From an uncultured Bacteroidales bacterium (GTDB lineage: Bacteria; Bacteroidota; Bacteroidia; Bacteroidales; F082), in contig CALAZZ010000250.1 in NCBI GenBank assembly GCA_937926515.1, forward strand, positions 1 through 49,152: a DNA stretch of 49,152 nt, read 5' to 3'. Below the pieces are notes generated by a model, which was not told where the DNA came from, did not search any database, and was given only the letters and a program-made list of their open reading frames with translations. This document shows, piece by piece, positions 1 to 8,149 of this stretch. Made by a program: the position numbers and the translations under genes. Numbering within the stretch: the stretch's first letter is position 1; the number at the start of each line of letters is the position of its first letter.

Positions 1-44
1 CATCGATTGGAAAGTAAAATTACAAATCTGTTCGAAACAACAAA
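1..44 (-). promoter_or_regulatory. Possible promoter and start codon of a gene leaving the window to the left
   Basis: Read on the minus strand, a TTTG box (41-44) is followed after 18 bases by TAATTTTA (15-22), which differs from the Bacteroidota -7 consensus TAnnTTTG only in its last base. An ATG occupies 3-1. A minus-strand gene could therefore begin exactly at the edge. The leader would be very short and no coding sequence is available, so this is only a suggestion. Confidence 0.22.
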
Positions 45-563
45 TTTTGCCAAAAACAGACCTAACTATACTATTCCCCTCATCCCATTCAGTGTGGCAA
101 GGAGCTTGCTAAAGGCTATGGCACTGTAAATTGCTTGAATGGTAATACTACTTTCAATCGTCAAGCAAAATTCCAAAAGCTATAGGCCCCAAAGCGGTAT
201 TCCAACCAACTGTTTAACAAGGTTTTAGCTGGAAGAGAAAGAGAGCAGTATTCGTAGATCCCAACATAAAGCTAATCGGTGAAATGATCCAAAATCTTTT
301 ATCACGAAAGATTTTGAAGATTGATACCTTTGAAACTCCTCTTTGGTTAAGGCTTCCTTTTTCATGAATATGATTGTATGCGAAATTGAAAGCAGATGTT
401 GTTGAATAATGCAGACTCAACTTTTTATTCTCAGAGCAGTGAAAGTATTACATGATGTTTGGGTTGCAAATTGATTTTGAAAGCTGTTGGACTTGCTTTT
501 TCCGTATTTTATGATTTACTTTACATTCATAATCAATCAACAGCTAACCATAATTCAAATCCT
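4..563. other. Non-coding stretch at left end
   Basis: I see no convincing gene here. A 68-codon minus-strand frame (214-420) has no recognisable motif and no clear start context. The plus-strand frame of the next gene stays open back to 459, but those 35 extra residues precede an ordinary signal peptide and are treated as untranslated leader. No tRNA, terminator hairpin or repeat was recognised. Confidence 0.5.
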
Positions 564-2420
564 ATGAAAAAGCTTTCACTTTTTATTGTCATTATTTTCG
601 TATTTTGTGGACTAATGGCGCAAACGCCTTTCAAGTTGCAGAAACAGGATCCTGATTTTGGCAATTTGAAACAGATTAAGCCAATCCCCATGATCGAGTA
701 TCCTGAAGTTTATACTGAGCCAAACCCTACGGTATCCTCATTAAGAGGGGTTGAAGAATGGATTGGTTTAACCCGCTACGATGTTCAGTCGAATGGTGCT
801 CCGGCACAGCGCATTTACCTTTTTCCAGACAATACCATGGGAGCAACCTTCACCTATGGGGTATTGGATCCCGGATTTTCTGACAGGGGAACGGGTTACA
901 ATTATTTTGATGGCACCTCTTGGGGGCCGCAACCTTCGCAGCGGGTCGAAACATTGCGAACCGGTTGGCCAAACTATGCCCCTTACGGTCCCAATGGTGA
1001 GATCATCGTATCGCATATGGCAGCTGCTTCAGAGTGGTATCTGGTCATTGCAAAGCGAGAAAACAAAGGAAGTGGACCATGGAATGAGGAAGTGCTCACG
1101 GGTCCCGATGGTGCATCCGGCATTCTTTGGTCTAAAATGATCACATCAGGTCCGGATAATGAAATCATTCACATATTAGCTCTTACAACTCCTACTCCTA
1201 ATGGTGGAGTTATTTATGAAGGCCTTGATGGCGCCATCCTATACAGCCGTTCTTCTGATGGGGGAGAAACATGGGAAATTGAAAATGTGTTGCTTGATGG
1301 TATGACTTCAGATGAATATCCTGGTTTCTCAAGTGATTCATATGCCTGGGCAGCTGCTTCCGGAGATGTTTTGGCTTTTTCGGTAAGTGTTGGGAGAACG
1401 GATGGATTTATCATGAAATCTGAAGATGGTGGCGACACATGGACAAAGTCCGTATTCTATGAGAGTTTCGATAATTTCATGGACCCAAATAACAATTATG
1501 GTGATGTAGGTGGCACAGACGGATCACATGCAGTCGCCATTGACAACAATGGGATGGTGCACGTTGCTTTCGGCAGACAGGTTCACAGTATTCCCGGCGA
1601 TGGTGAATATTATTACTATCCTTACTCCAACGGATTGTTGTATTGGAACGAAAGCATGCCACCTATGGATACAAGCATGGTTGGAAGCTCAATACTTGAA
1701 CTCGAAGGGGTGGTTGCTGAGGGTTACCTACTGGCCGAAGTGTTTGACAATGGAGAAGAAATGATGGAGTTAGAAGTGCCAAACTATTATTTATCACTCA
1801 CTTCCATGCCACAATTGGTTTTCTTCGGTGAGTATAATGTTTTAATCTGTTTCTATTCGGCAATTACCTTGGGGTTTGATAACGGAGAATCTAATTACAG
1901 GCATATCTGGATGAGATATTCTAATGATTATGGTCAAACCTGGGTCGGATATGATGATCTCAATGATAATTTCCTGAATTTGTTTAATGAGAATGTGTTC
2001 CCCTCTGCCTCACCCACTGTTAATGAGTATGCTCACCTGGTGTATCAGTCAGATAATTTACCCGGCGAATCCATACGTGGCCAAAACCACGAATATGTAG
2101 ATAATAATATTGTTTATTTACGTGTGGGGGCGTACCTGGGTTTCGATGAAATTATGCGTGGTTTATTGAGCATCGATCAGGTGTATCCTAACCCTTCCAG
2201 CGATAAAATAAACCTGGTGGTCAATGTTGATAAGCCCTTATTAACCAAAGTGAGTTTGGTGAGTATGCTCGGCCAACAACTGATCAGCCGTGAAATCAAT
2301 TTAGGCTACGTAGGCGCACATAATCTGGGATTCGATGTGGGTCACCTGCAGGCAGGCATCTATTTTATCCGGGTAGAAGCCGGAAGGGATACTCTGACGC
2401 GTAAGGTGGTGGTTCATTAA
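564..2420 (+). CDS. Secreted Asp-box (sialidase-like) protein with T9SS sorting domain
   Basis: This is a 618-residue secreted protein. The start at 564 was chosen because it begins a typical signal peptide (MKKLSLFIVIIF, ending near LMAQ). The frame is open for 35 codons further upstream, but that extension has no export-signal logic. Three Asp-box motifs of the S-x-D-x-G-x-T-W type are visible: SSDGGETW near 230, SEDGGDTW near 286 and SNDYGQTW near 453. They suggest a BNR/sialidase-like beta-propeller. The last 80 residues, from VYPNPSS near 540, form a type A T9SS C-terminal sorting domain, so the protein is expected to cross the outer membrane and be surface-attached or released. Asp-boxes occur in many propellers, and no sialidase catalytic arginine triad was identified, so enzymatic activity is not claimed. 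A stem-loop follows, facing the convergent adaptor gene. Confidence 0.85.
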   Translation: MKKLSLFIVIIFVFCGLMAQTPFKLQKQDPDFGNLKQIKPIPMIEYPEVYTEPNPTVSSLRGVEEWIGLTRYDVQSNGAPAQRIYLFPDNTMGATFTYGVLDPGFSDRGTGYNYFDGTSWGPQPSQRVETLRTGWPNYAPYGPNGEIIVSHMAAASEWYLVIAKRENKGSGPWNEEVLTGPDGASGILWSKMITSGPDNEIIHILALTTPTPNGGVIYEGLDGAILYSRSSDGGETWEIENVLLDGMTSDEYPGFSSDSYAWAAASGDVLAFSVSVGRTDGFIMKSEDGGDTWTKSVFYESFDNFMDPNNNYGDVGGTDGSHAVAIDNNGMVHVAFGRQVHSIPGDGEYYYYPYSNGLLYWNESMPPMDTSMVGSSILELEGVVAEGYLLAEVFDNGEEMMELEVPNYYLSLTSMPQLVFFGEYNVLICFYSAITLGFDNGESNYRHIWMRYSNDYGQTWVGYDDLNDNFLNLFNENVFPSASPTVNEYAHLVYQSDNLPGESIRGQNHEYVDNNIVYLRVGAYLGFDEIMRGLLSIDQVYPNPSSDKINLVVNVDKPLLTKVSLVSMLGQQLISREINLGYVGAHNLGFDVGHLQAGIYFIRVEAGRDTLTRKVVVH

Positions 2421-2457
2421 AACAAGGATAGTTTACAGGTAATTCTAAAATTGGAAA

Positions 2458-2490
2458 ACCCGCAGCTGGCCGAATGGCCAAACTGCGGGT
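2458..2490. terminator. Stem-loop terminator between convergent genes
   Basis: ACCCGCAG (2458-2465) pairs with CTGCGGGT (2483-2490), and an inner stem TGGCC (2467-2471) pairs with GGCCA (2476-2480) around a GAAT loop. On the minus strand the hairpin is followed by a T-rich run (complement of 2446-2457), which fits termination of the ABC operon. On the plus strand a T-rich run starts only about 17 bases later, so it may work in both directions but less classically for the plus-strand gene. Confidence 0.7.
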
Positions 2491-2593
2491 ACCAAACCAA
2501 CACACATTTATTTTTATTTTTCTCGATTTTCTATTACGTCATGTCCTGATATGTTTCTTGATTAACTAAGCTGTAAGCAATAGGTGTGTGCTC

Positions 2594-3676
2594 TTACTTA
2601 GTGCCTGATTTAATTTTATCATTCATACTCAGCCCTTCAATTACCTCGATTACAATACCATCGGATAATCCTGTTTTAATGTACCTTTTTTCATATTCCT
2701 GTGGGCTGGTTTCCACTTCAACATAAACAGAATCACCCTCAAACTTCAGCAAACTTTCATTGATGGCCATTACGTCCTCAACACGTTCAAGCACAATGTC
2801 TGCGTTGGCACTGTAGCCAGCACGGATAAATTGTTGATCCTTAAGTTCAACGGCCGCCCTGATCTCAAACTGTATCGCGCCGTTTTCTTCAATTCCTTTA
2901 GGTGAAATACGTTCCAGGTAGGCTGCAAAGTTCTCCTGTTCGATGGCTCCGATTGAAAGGATGAGCTCCATCCCTTCGCTGATCTTACCCACTTCCGACT
3001 CATCCACTTTACCTTCAAAGATCATCTCGCTCATATCAGCGATGGTTGCAATTGTTGTTCCGTCATTAAACTGATTGCTTTCGATAACGGAATTGCCCTC
3101 CTCAACAGGCACGACGAGCACCATACCTTCAATGGTTGACCTGATTAGGGTATTGGTGGCATCACCTGTTTTCTTTGTGGCTCCTTCGCGGATTAGCTGA
3201 AGGTTGTCCTCTGCTGTTGCCAGCTCCTCAGTCGCGTTGCGAAAAGCAATATCATAAGGTAGGTATTCAGCTTCTGCAACCACGTTTTGTTCGTATAGCT
3301 GCTTGTATCGCATATAATTTTTGCGAGCCTCCTCCAGGTTGATTTTAGCCCTGTTCACACGTGATTCTGCATTGTTCAGGTTGATCATATCAGGGATGAT
3401 TTTCACACGGGCGATCAGGTCACCTTTTTTAACAATATCTCCCGGCTCAACGAAAATCTCTTCAATTATTCCTGAGACCTTGGGTTTAATATCGATTTCT
3501 TTTCGTGGCACGACCGATCCGGTAGCAACTGTTTTGCGTATAATATCAGTGGTGAAAGGATTTGTTGTGGTGTATTCAACCGGCTTGGCCTGGGATTTCT
3601 TATAGAGATACACGATTGTTCCAGCGAAAATACTGATTATCACTAAGATTAATAAGGTTTTAAGAACTGTTTTCAT
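2594..3676 (-). CDS. HlyD/MacA-type periplasmic adaptor of ABC exporter
   Basis: This 360-residue membrane-fusion protein should link an inner-membrane ABC exporter to an outer-membrane channel. The start at 3676 gives a single N-terminal membrane anchor (MKTVLKTLLILVII); the frame also allows a start at 3718 with 14 extra polar residues. The order is membrane anchor, first lipoyl half (GIIEEIFVEPGDIVKKGD), a helical hairpin with coiled-coil character, the second lipoyl half (IRSTIEGMVLVVPVEEGNSV) and beta-barrel domains. It is the last gene of a minus-strand set with two MacB-like permeases and an ATPase, 75 bases after the second permease. The exported substrate is unknown; MacAB-type systems move peptides, macrolides or lipids. 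No TolC gene lies in this operon, so it may share one, for example 23566-24909. Confidence 0.88.
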   Translation of the reverse strand: MKTVLKTLLILVIISIFAGTIVYLYKKSQAKPVEYTTTNPFTTDIIRKTVATGSVVPRKEIDIKPKVSGIIEEIFVEPGDIVKKGDLIARVKIIPDMINLNNAESRVNRAKINLEEARKNYMRYKQLYEQNVVAEAEYLPYDIAFRNATEELATAEDNLQLIREGATKKTGDATNTLIRSTIEGMVLVVPVEEGNSVIESNQFNDGTTIATIADMSEMIFEGKVDESEVGKISEGMELILSIGAIEQENFAAYLERISPKGIEENGAIQFEIRAAVELKDQQFIRAGYSANADIVLERVEDVMAINESLLKFEGDSVYVEVETSPQEYEKRYIKTGLSDGIVIEVIEGLSMNDKIKSGTK

Positions 3677-3751
3677 GACTTTGATGTGTTTATTTGGTAT
3701 TTGAATCTTATTTTTCAACGATTTTATTTAATTCTCAATCGAGTCTATTAC

Positions 3752-5011
3752 TTATTCATATCTTAAAGCATCAATAGGCTTTACTATTACAGCCCTTCTG
3801 GCTGGAATTAGGCCGGCGATCATACCTGAAATGATCAGGATAGCCAAGGCTGTGATGGCTACATTAAAATCTACATTTGGATTTAAAAACATTTGATTGC
3901 CACCATCTTGAGGTATATTTTTGTTGATCAACTCAATCAGCGCCACGCCAATGACCAGCCCGGTATATCCGGCAAGTGTAGTCAACAATACGGACTCACT
4001 TACCACCTGGCTGATTACCTTTGCCGGGGATGCGCCAATGGCTCTCATAATGCCTATTTCCCTGGTTCGTTCTTTCACCACTACGAGCATAATATTACTG
4101 ATACCGATCACACCTGCCAATAAGGTGCCAGCACCTACGATCCATATCAGGGCACTGATACCGCCAAACAAACCCTGCATTTTTTTGAATTCTTTATGCA
4201 GATTGAAGTATCCGATGGCCCGATCGTCTTCAGGAGCCACCTTATGTCGCTCTTTCAGAAGCTGCGCAGCCTTTTCTTCTACTACCGTTGCCAATATCCC
4301 GGGCTTTGCTGTCATGGCAAACCATGAAATCCGGTCACCATAATTAAATGCTTGCTGAACTGTTGAGAAGGGTAAATGGATGCTTTCGTTTTTATCGCCC
4401 CCGAAGTTCATGTTCGTACTAAGCGGCTTAAATACCCCAACCACCTGGAAATAAATTCCGTTTATTCTGATGTATTCACCAATGGGGTCTTCGTCTTTTT
4501 CAAAGAGCACCTCATATACACGTTGGCCTATAACTGCTACTTTGCGTTTTTGTATGATGTCATTTTTATTGATAAAACGACCATGGAGCATTTTCACAGG
4601 ATCGATTTCATTCCATTCAGGATAATCGCCAAAAACCGTGAATGCTCCTGATTTCAAGTCACGTATAGTATTATTTCCATTGCTTAACCTCACATCCAGG
4701 CGTGCTGAAAGAATGTCAAGCTCTTCAATGTTTTCGCGCAAAGCTTTTGCATCATCGTTGCGAAATTGGAAATAACGACCCCGAGGCAATCCCTGGTAAG
4801 GAACGGATGTGGATCGTGACCACATAAAAACACTGTTTGTCGCAAAGTCGCCCATACCATCCATCACACCATTTTCAAGTCCTTTGCCTGAACCAAGCAT
4901 GACCATGAGCATGAATATGCCCCAAAACACACCAAATGCCGTTAGCACGGTCCTCATCTTGTTTTTGGCCATGCTGCTCCATATTTCTATCCATTTATCG
5001 CGATCAAACAT
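3752..5011 (-). CDS. MacB-type ABC transporter permease
   Basis: This 419-residue permease has the MacB layout: an N-terminal transmembrane helix (about residues 20-40), a large periplasmic core domain, then three C-terminal helices of the FtsX type (from about 285). The GTLLAGVIGISNIMLVVVKERT segment and the following EIGIMRAIGASP, the coupling-helix region, are characteristic. It resembles the permease at 5034-6269 in length and order, so the pair probably forms a heterodimer. The gap to that gene is 22 bases, consistent with one transcript. MacB-like transporters are mechanotransmitters that use ATP in the cytoplasm to drive work in the periplasm. The substrate cannot be told from the sequence. 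Confidence 0.9.
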   Translation of the reverse strand: MFDRDKWIEIWSSMAKNKMRTVLTAFGVFWGIFMLMVMLGSGKGLENGVMDGMGDFATNSVFMWSRSTSVPYQGLPRGRYFQFRNDDAKALRENIEELDILSARLDVRLSNGNNTIRDLKSGAFTVFGDYPEWNEIDPVKMLHGRFINKNDIIQKRKVAVIGQRVYEVLFEKDEDPIGEYIRINGIYFQVVGVFKPLSTNMNFGGDKNESIHLPFSTVQQAFNYGDRISWFAMTAKPGILATVVEEKAAQLLKERHKVAPEDDRAIGYFNLHKEFKKMQGLFGGISALIWIVGAGTLLAGVIGISNIMLVVVKERTREIGIMRAIGASPAKVISQVVSESVLLTTLAGYTGLVIGVALIELINKNIPQDGGNQMFLNPNVDFNVAITALAILIISGMIAGLIPARRAVIVKPIDALRYE

Positions 5012-5033
5012 CTCTTTAATGGTTTAAGTTGGT

Positions 5034-6269
5034 TTATTCATCTCGTAATGCAATAATCGGTTTTATAGCCGCGGCCCGGCGAGCAGGCAAAAAACCTGCA
5101 AGGCCGCCTGCGATGATCAATAGCAAGGTAGCGCCGATGGCCACGTTGATATCAACTTGCGGATGACGGAAAAATGGCGTATCGATGTTGTTGGAGATCA
5201 TCTCAAGCAATCCCACACCAAGCACCAGCCCGACATAACCGGCAAAGCCTGTGATCAAGATGGCCTCCTGCATGATAAGGCTCACCACACTTCCGGGAGT
5301 AGCTCCAATGGCTTTACGGATCCCAATTTCCTTGGTGCGGTCCTTGACCACGATCATCATGATATTACTTACCCCAACAACACCGGCAATGATGGTACCT
5401 ATTCCGATTATCCATACAAACATGCTGATGCTTTTAAATAACCTTCTGAACTGGTCATAGGCTTCTGTTGAGTTCCACGATCCTACAGCGCGTTCATCAG
5501 TTGGGTCAAACCTGTGCCGGCTTGCCAGGGCGCTCTTGATTTCACTTTCAATTTGTTGTGATTCGGAAACAGATGCATCTCCAACGGTTACTGCGATGAG
5601 GTTGATCCTGTCCCCTCCGGTATATACCTTTTGGGCCGTGCTGATCGGGAGGTAGATCATGTGCATGTTATCATTGTTGCCACTGGCTTGATCTGTGAAT
5701 ATGCCAACCACCTTAAAGGGAACATTATTTACATTAATGTATTTACCTATGGCATCTTCTTCTTTGAAGAGCTCATCCTTAACCTTGGTGCTGATAACAG
5801 TTGATTTTCGGTACTCCTTGATGTCAAAATCATTAATGAACCTGCCTTCAATTATTTCGAGCTTCTCTATATTAGCATAAGCGGGGTGTACGGTACGGAT
5901 ATTATAAGTGCCGGATTCATTCTTGTAAGAAGTGATGTTATTTCCCCAGACATTAAAACGTGACGAGATGCTTTCAACACCATTTATTCTTTTTTTCACA
6001 TGATCATGATCACTATTGTTCATTCGAATATAGCGTCCCGGCTGAATACCTGCATAAGGCTTGCTTGTTTGTCCACTCCAGATCCAGATGGCATTGGTTG
6101 CCGAACTTTCAAATTCGGTATTCACCCCATTTTGCAATCCCACGCCCGAACCTTGAAGGATGATCAGCATAAAAATGCCCCAGGCTACCGAAAATCCTGT
6201 CAGGAAAGTACGAAGCTTGTTCTTTCTGATGGTACTGAAGATTTCCTGCCATTTGTCGAGGTCAAACAT
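5034..6269 (-). CDS. MacB-type ABC transporter permease (paralogue)
   Basis: This 411-residue protein has the same plan as its downstream neighbour: an N-terminal helix after MFDLDKWQEIFSTIRKNK, a MacB periplasmic domain, and a C-terminal FtsX domain with GTIIAGVVGVSNIMMIVVKDRT followed by EIGIRKAIGATP. The two permeases start with nearly the same words (MFDxDKWxEI), which points to tandem duplication. It starts 66 bases after the ATPase stop. Two different permease subunits with one ATPase and one adaptor is a common arrangement in Bacteroidota, where the pair probably assembles as a heterodimer. Confidence 0.9.
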   Translation of the reverse strand: MFDLDKWQEIFSTIRKNKLRTFLTGFSVAWGIFMLIILQGSGVGLQNGVNTEFESSATNAIWIWSGQTSKPYAGIQPGRYIRMNNSDHDHVKKRINGVESISSRFNVWGNNITSYKNESGTYNIRTVHPAYANIEKLEIIEGRFINDFDIKEYRKSTVISTKVKDELFKEEDAIGKYINVNNVPFKVVGIFTDQASGNNDNMHMIYLPISTAQKVYTGGDRINLIAVTVGDASVSESQQIESEIKSALASRHRFDPTDERAVGSWNSTEAYDQFRRLFKSISMFVWIIGIGTIIAGVVGVSNIMMIVVKDRTKEIGIRKAIGATPGSVVSLIMQEAILITGFAGYVGLVLGVGLLEMISNNIDTPFFRHPQVDINVAIGATLLLIIAGGLAGFLPARRAAAIKPIIALRDE

Positions 6270-6335
6270 TTTTTAAGCCTTTTTGGTGATTATGATGTTT
6301 TATGCACTTAGTTATCTGTTGTCAGGTTTACTTTA

Positions 6336-7049
6336 CTACACGGCGACATTGACTATTGGGTTGTTCTTGTGTACCCCATTTTTTTTATCTGTATTGATAA
6401 GTCCGTCGTGCAGGCGAATAATGCGCTTGGTTTTGGCCGCAATATCGTTTTCATGTGTGACGATGATGATGGTGATCCCTGTCTGATTCACTTCTTGCAG
6501 CAGGTCCATTACTTCTGATGAGGTCACGCTGTCAAGGGCCCCCGTGGGCTCATCAGCCAGGATCACCTTGGGCTTGGAGATCAGTGCCCGTGCAATCGCC
6601 AGACGCTGCTTCTGTCCACCTGATAGTTCATTTGGCATATGACTGGCCCATTCGCGTAAACCAACACGCTCCAGGTAATCCATGGCTATGCTGTTGCGCT
6701 TACGACGCGAAACGCCTTTATAGTACAATGGCAACGCTGCATTCTCCATCGCATTTTTAAAACTGATCAAGTTGAACGACTGAAACACAAAACCAATAAA
6801 TTGATTCCTGAGCAAGGCTGCTTTGGTTTCATTCATTTCTTTGATCAGCTTGTTGTCCAGGTAGTATTCCCCATCATCATGAGAGTCCAGCAGGCCAATA
6901 ATATTCAATAGGGTTGATTTACCCGATCCGGAAGATCCCATGATTGAAACCATTTCACCTGACTGAACTTCCAGATCAATCCCTTTTAATACATGAAGGC
7001 TGCTCTGACCCATTGGGTAACTTTTATGAATGTTTGCTAGTTTGATCAT
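6336..7049 (-). CDS. ABC transporter ATPase (MacB/LolD type)
   Basis: This 237-residue nucleotide-binding subunit powers the two permeases downstream. Walker A is GSSGSGKS at 38-45, the Q-loop is at FVFQSFNL near 90, the ABC signature LSGGQ is at 142-146, and Walker B VILADE is at 162-167, followed by PTGALD and the switch histidine in VTHEND. The length and the DEPTGALD motif are those of the LolD/MacB/FtsE group. It is the first gene of the minus-strand operon. About 15 residues after the ATPase core form an extra tail. Upstream lies a 366-base region shared with a divergent gene, where no clear -7 box was found for this strand. Confidence 0.94.
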   Translation of the reverse strand: MIKLANIHKSYPMGQSSLHVLKGIDLEVQSGEMVSIMGSSGSGKSTLLNIIGLLDSHDDGEYYLDNKLIKEMNETKAALLRNQFIGFVFQSFNLISFKNAMENAALPLYYKGVSRRKRNSIAMDYLERVGLREWASHMPNELSGGQKQRLAIARALISKPKVILADEPTGALDSVTSSEVMDLLQEVNQTGITIIIVTHENDIAAKTKRIIRLHDGLINTDKKNGVHKNNPIVNVAV

Positions 7050-7415
7050 TTGAGGTATATTGTGTGTCGTTGGATAATCAATATTAAGCTGCCCACCAGA
7101 AAATCATATATTATGCCAATGATTGTAAATTAAAGATAGTGAGTAATATGGAGCTTGTAGATCATTTTTACGGGTGTTCACACTAAAACAGTAAGTGTGC
7201 GTAATCGGGCAATAAATGTGGAGAAATCGTACACTTTTTTCAAGCTAATTTAGGCGAACTGATGCCGGTGCCTTTATCAGAAGTTTTTATCGCCAGGTTT
7301 AAAATGGCCTTGCATAATGAGACTGCCCCGACAGGCAATGGGCTTAACAATTTTTAATGAATGAAACACAAGCAGTTTTAAACTTCGTTTTAACTTCGCC
7401 AAATAATCCAAAGCA
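7050..7415. other. Divergent intergenic region
   Basis: This 366-base region separates the ABC operon (minus) from the plus-strand gene at 7416. It contains a short inverted repeat, CACACT (7179-7184) and AGTGTG (7194-7199), nine bases apart, which could be a regulator site for the transporter operon. Just before 7416 there are two TAAC/TAAAC-TTCG stretches (7379-7398) that resemble the -7 box with one mismatch. I see no gene, RNA or terminator. Confidence 0.4.
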
Positions 7416-8036
7416 TTGCGTTATTATTTCATCATAGCTTTTGTGGTGTTTGTATGTCTCGAAACATGGGCACAGGAAAGAACTTTGTTGAAGGGAAAGA
7501 TTTTGACCTCAGACAGCCTGCTTCCCATGTCAAATGTCCACGTGATCAGTAAATTGGCCAGGCGCGGAACCATAAGCGATCCAGAGGGCAGGTTTAATAT
7601 CCGAACTATGGTGGATGACTCTCTGATGCTTTCTTCGGTGGGCTTTGTAACAAAAGTGGTTCATCTTCCTGACTCCCTGCTATTGTCACGGGAGCCTGTT
7701 ATTTTTCAAATGGATAAAGATACGATCAGAATGGAGGAGGTTGTGGTGAAGTCATTTTATGATTGGGATACATTCAAGTATTTGTTTGTAAATATGAAAC
7801 CCATTGATCCGGTGAGCGTTGACTGGTTAAATACCGAACTTGAACGTTCACTTACCGAGGTGAGGCAGCGCCCTTTGACAGTTAAAGGGCCAATTCAGGC
7901 TTTGTATGACCTGTTTAATCATGCAGCTCGCATTCAGCGAAGGCTCGAACGCAACCGAAGATGGTATAACCAACAAGTGATACGCGAAGGGCGCCCACAG
8001 GATACCATCCCTGCATTGCCCCCACACAGGCGATAG
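7416..8036 (+). CDS. Secreted protein with carboxypeptidase-regulatory-like domain
   Basis: This 206-residue exported protein starts at a TTG codon: an in-frame stop lies four codons upstream (7404) and the signal peptide (MRYYFIIAFVVFVCLETWAQ) begins at that codon, so there is no upstream ATG option. Residues of about 25-95 match the CarboxypepD_reg-like beta-sandwich seen at the N terminus of TonB-dependent receptors (LLKGKILTSDSLLPMSNVHV, then SDPEGRFNI). The C-terminal half is basic, with a helix rich in arginine (RIQRRLERNRRWY), and has no family I recognise. It is likely periplasmic or attached to the outer membrane. The role is unknown. It is probably transcribed separately from the helicase gene, which has its own promoter. 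Confidence 0.72.
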   Translation: MRYYFIIAFVVFVCLETWAQERTLLKGKILTSDSLLPMSNVHVISKLARRGTISDPEGRFNIRTMVDDSLMLSSVGFVTKVVHLPDSLLLSREPVIFQMDKDTIRMEEVVVKSFYDWDTFKYLFVNMKPIDPVSVDWLNTELERSLTEVRQRPLTVKGPIQALYDLFNHAARIQRRLERNRRWYNQQVIREGRPQDTIPALPPHRR

Positions 8037-8093
8037 GAAATTCCCAATAATTGGACAAACTGCAAGCATTTGTGCCTTACATATTTTTAATAC

Positions 8094-8126
8094 TTTGTTG
8101 TTGCAACATTAAAAAGACTACCTTTG
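8094..8126 (+). promoter_or_regulatory. Sigma-ABfr type promoter of DEAD-box helicase gene
   Basis: TACCTTTG at 8119-8126 is an exact TAnnTTTG -7 box. Upstream, a TTTGTTGTTG run (8094-8103) supplies a TTG at a spacing of 18 (8098-8100) to 21 bases, matching the -33 element. Transcription would begin shortly before the ATG at 8150, which supports that ATG over a TTG 99 bases upstream. Confidence 0.6.
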
Positions 8127-8149
8127 CCGGCTCAATTCTAAATTATTTT

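Noticed and set aside
214..420. 68-codon minus-strand frame in the left non-coding stretch
   Set aside because: No recognisable domain, signal peptide or promoter; the composition looks like random AT-rich sequence.
459..563. N-terminal extension of the Asp-box protein
   Set aside because: The extra 35 residues come before a complete signal peptide beginning at 564, so the inner ATG is the natural start.
781..1140. 119-codon plus-strand frame inside the Asp-box gene
   Set aside because: It lies in another frame of a well-supported gene and shows no domain.
7307..7315. Possible sigma-54 promoter (TGG and TTGC)
   Set aside because: The GG and GC elements are far closer than the ten bases required.
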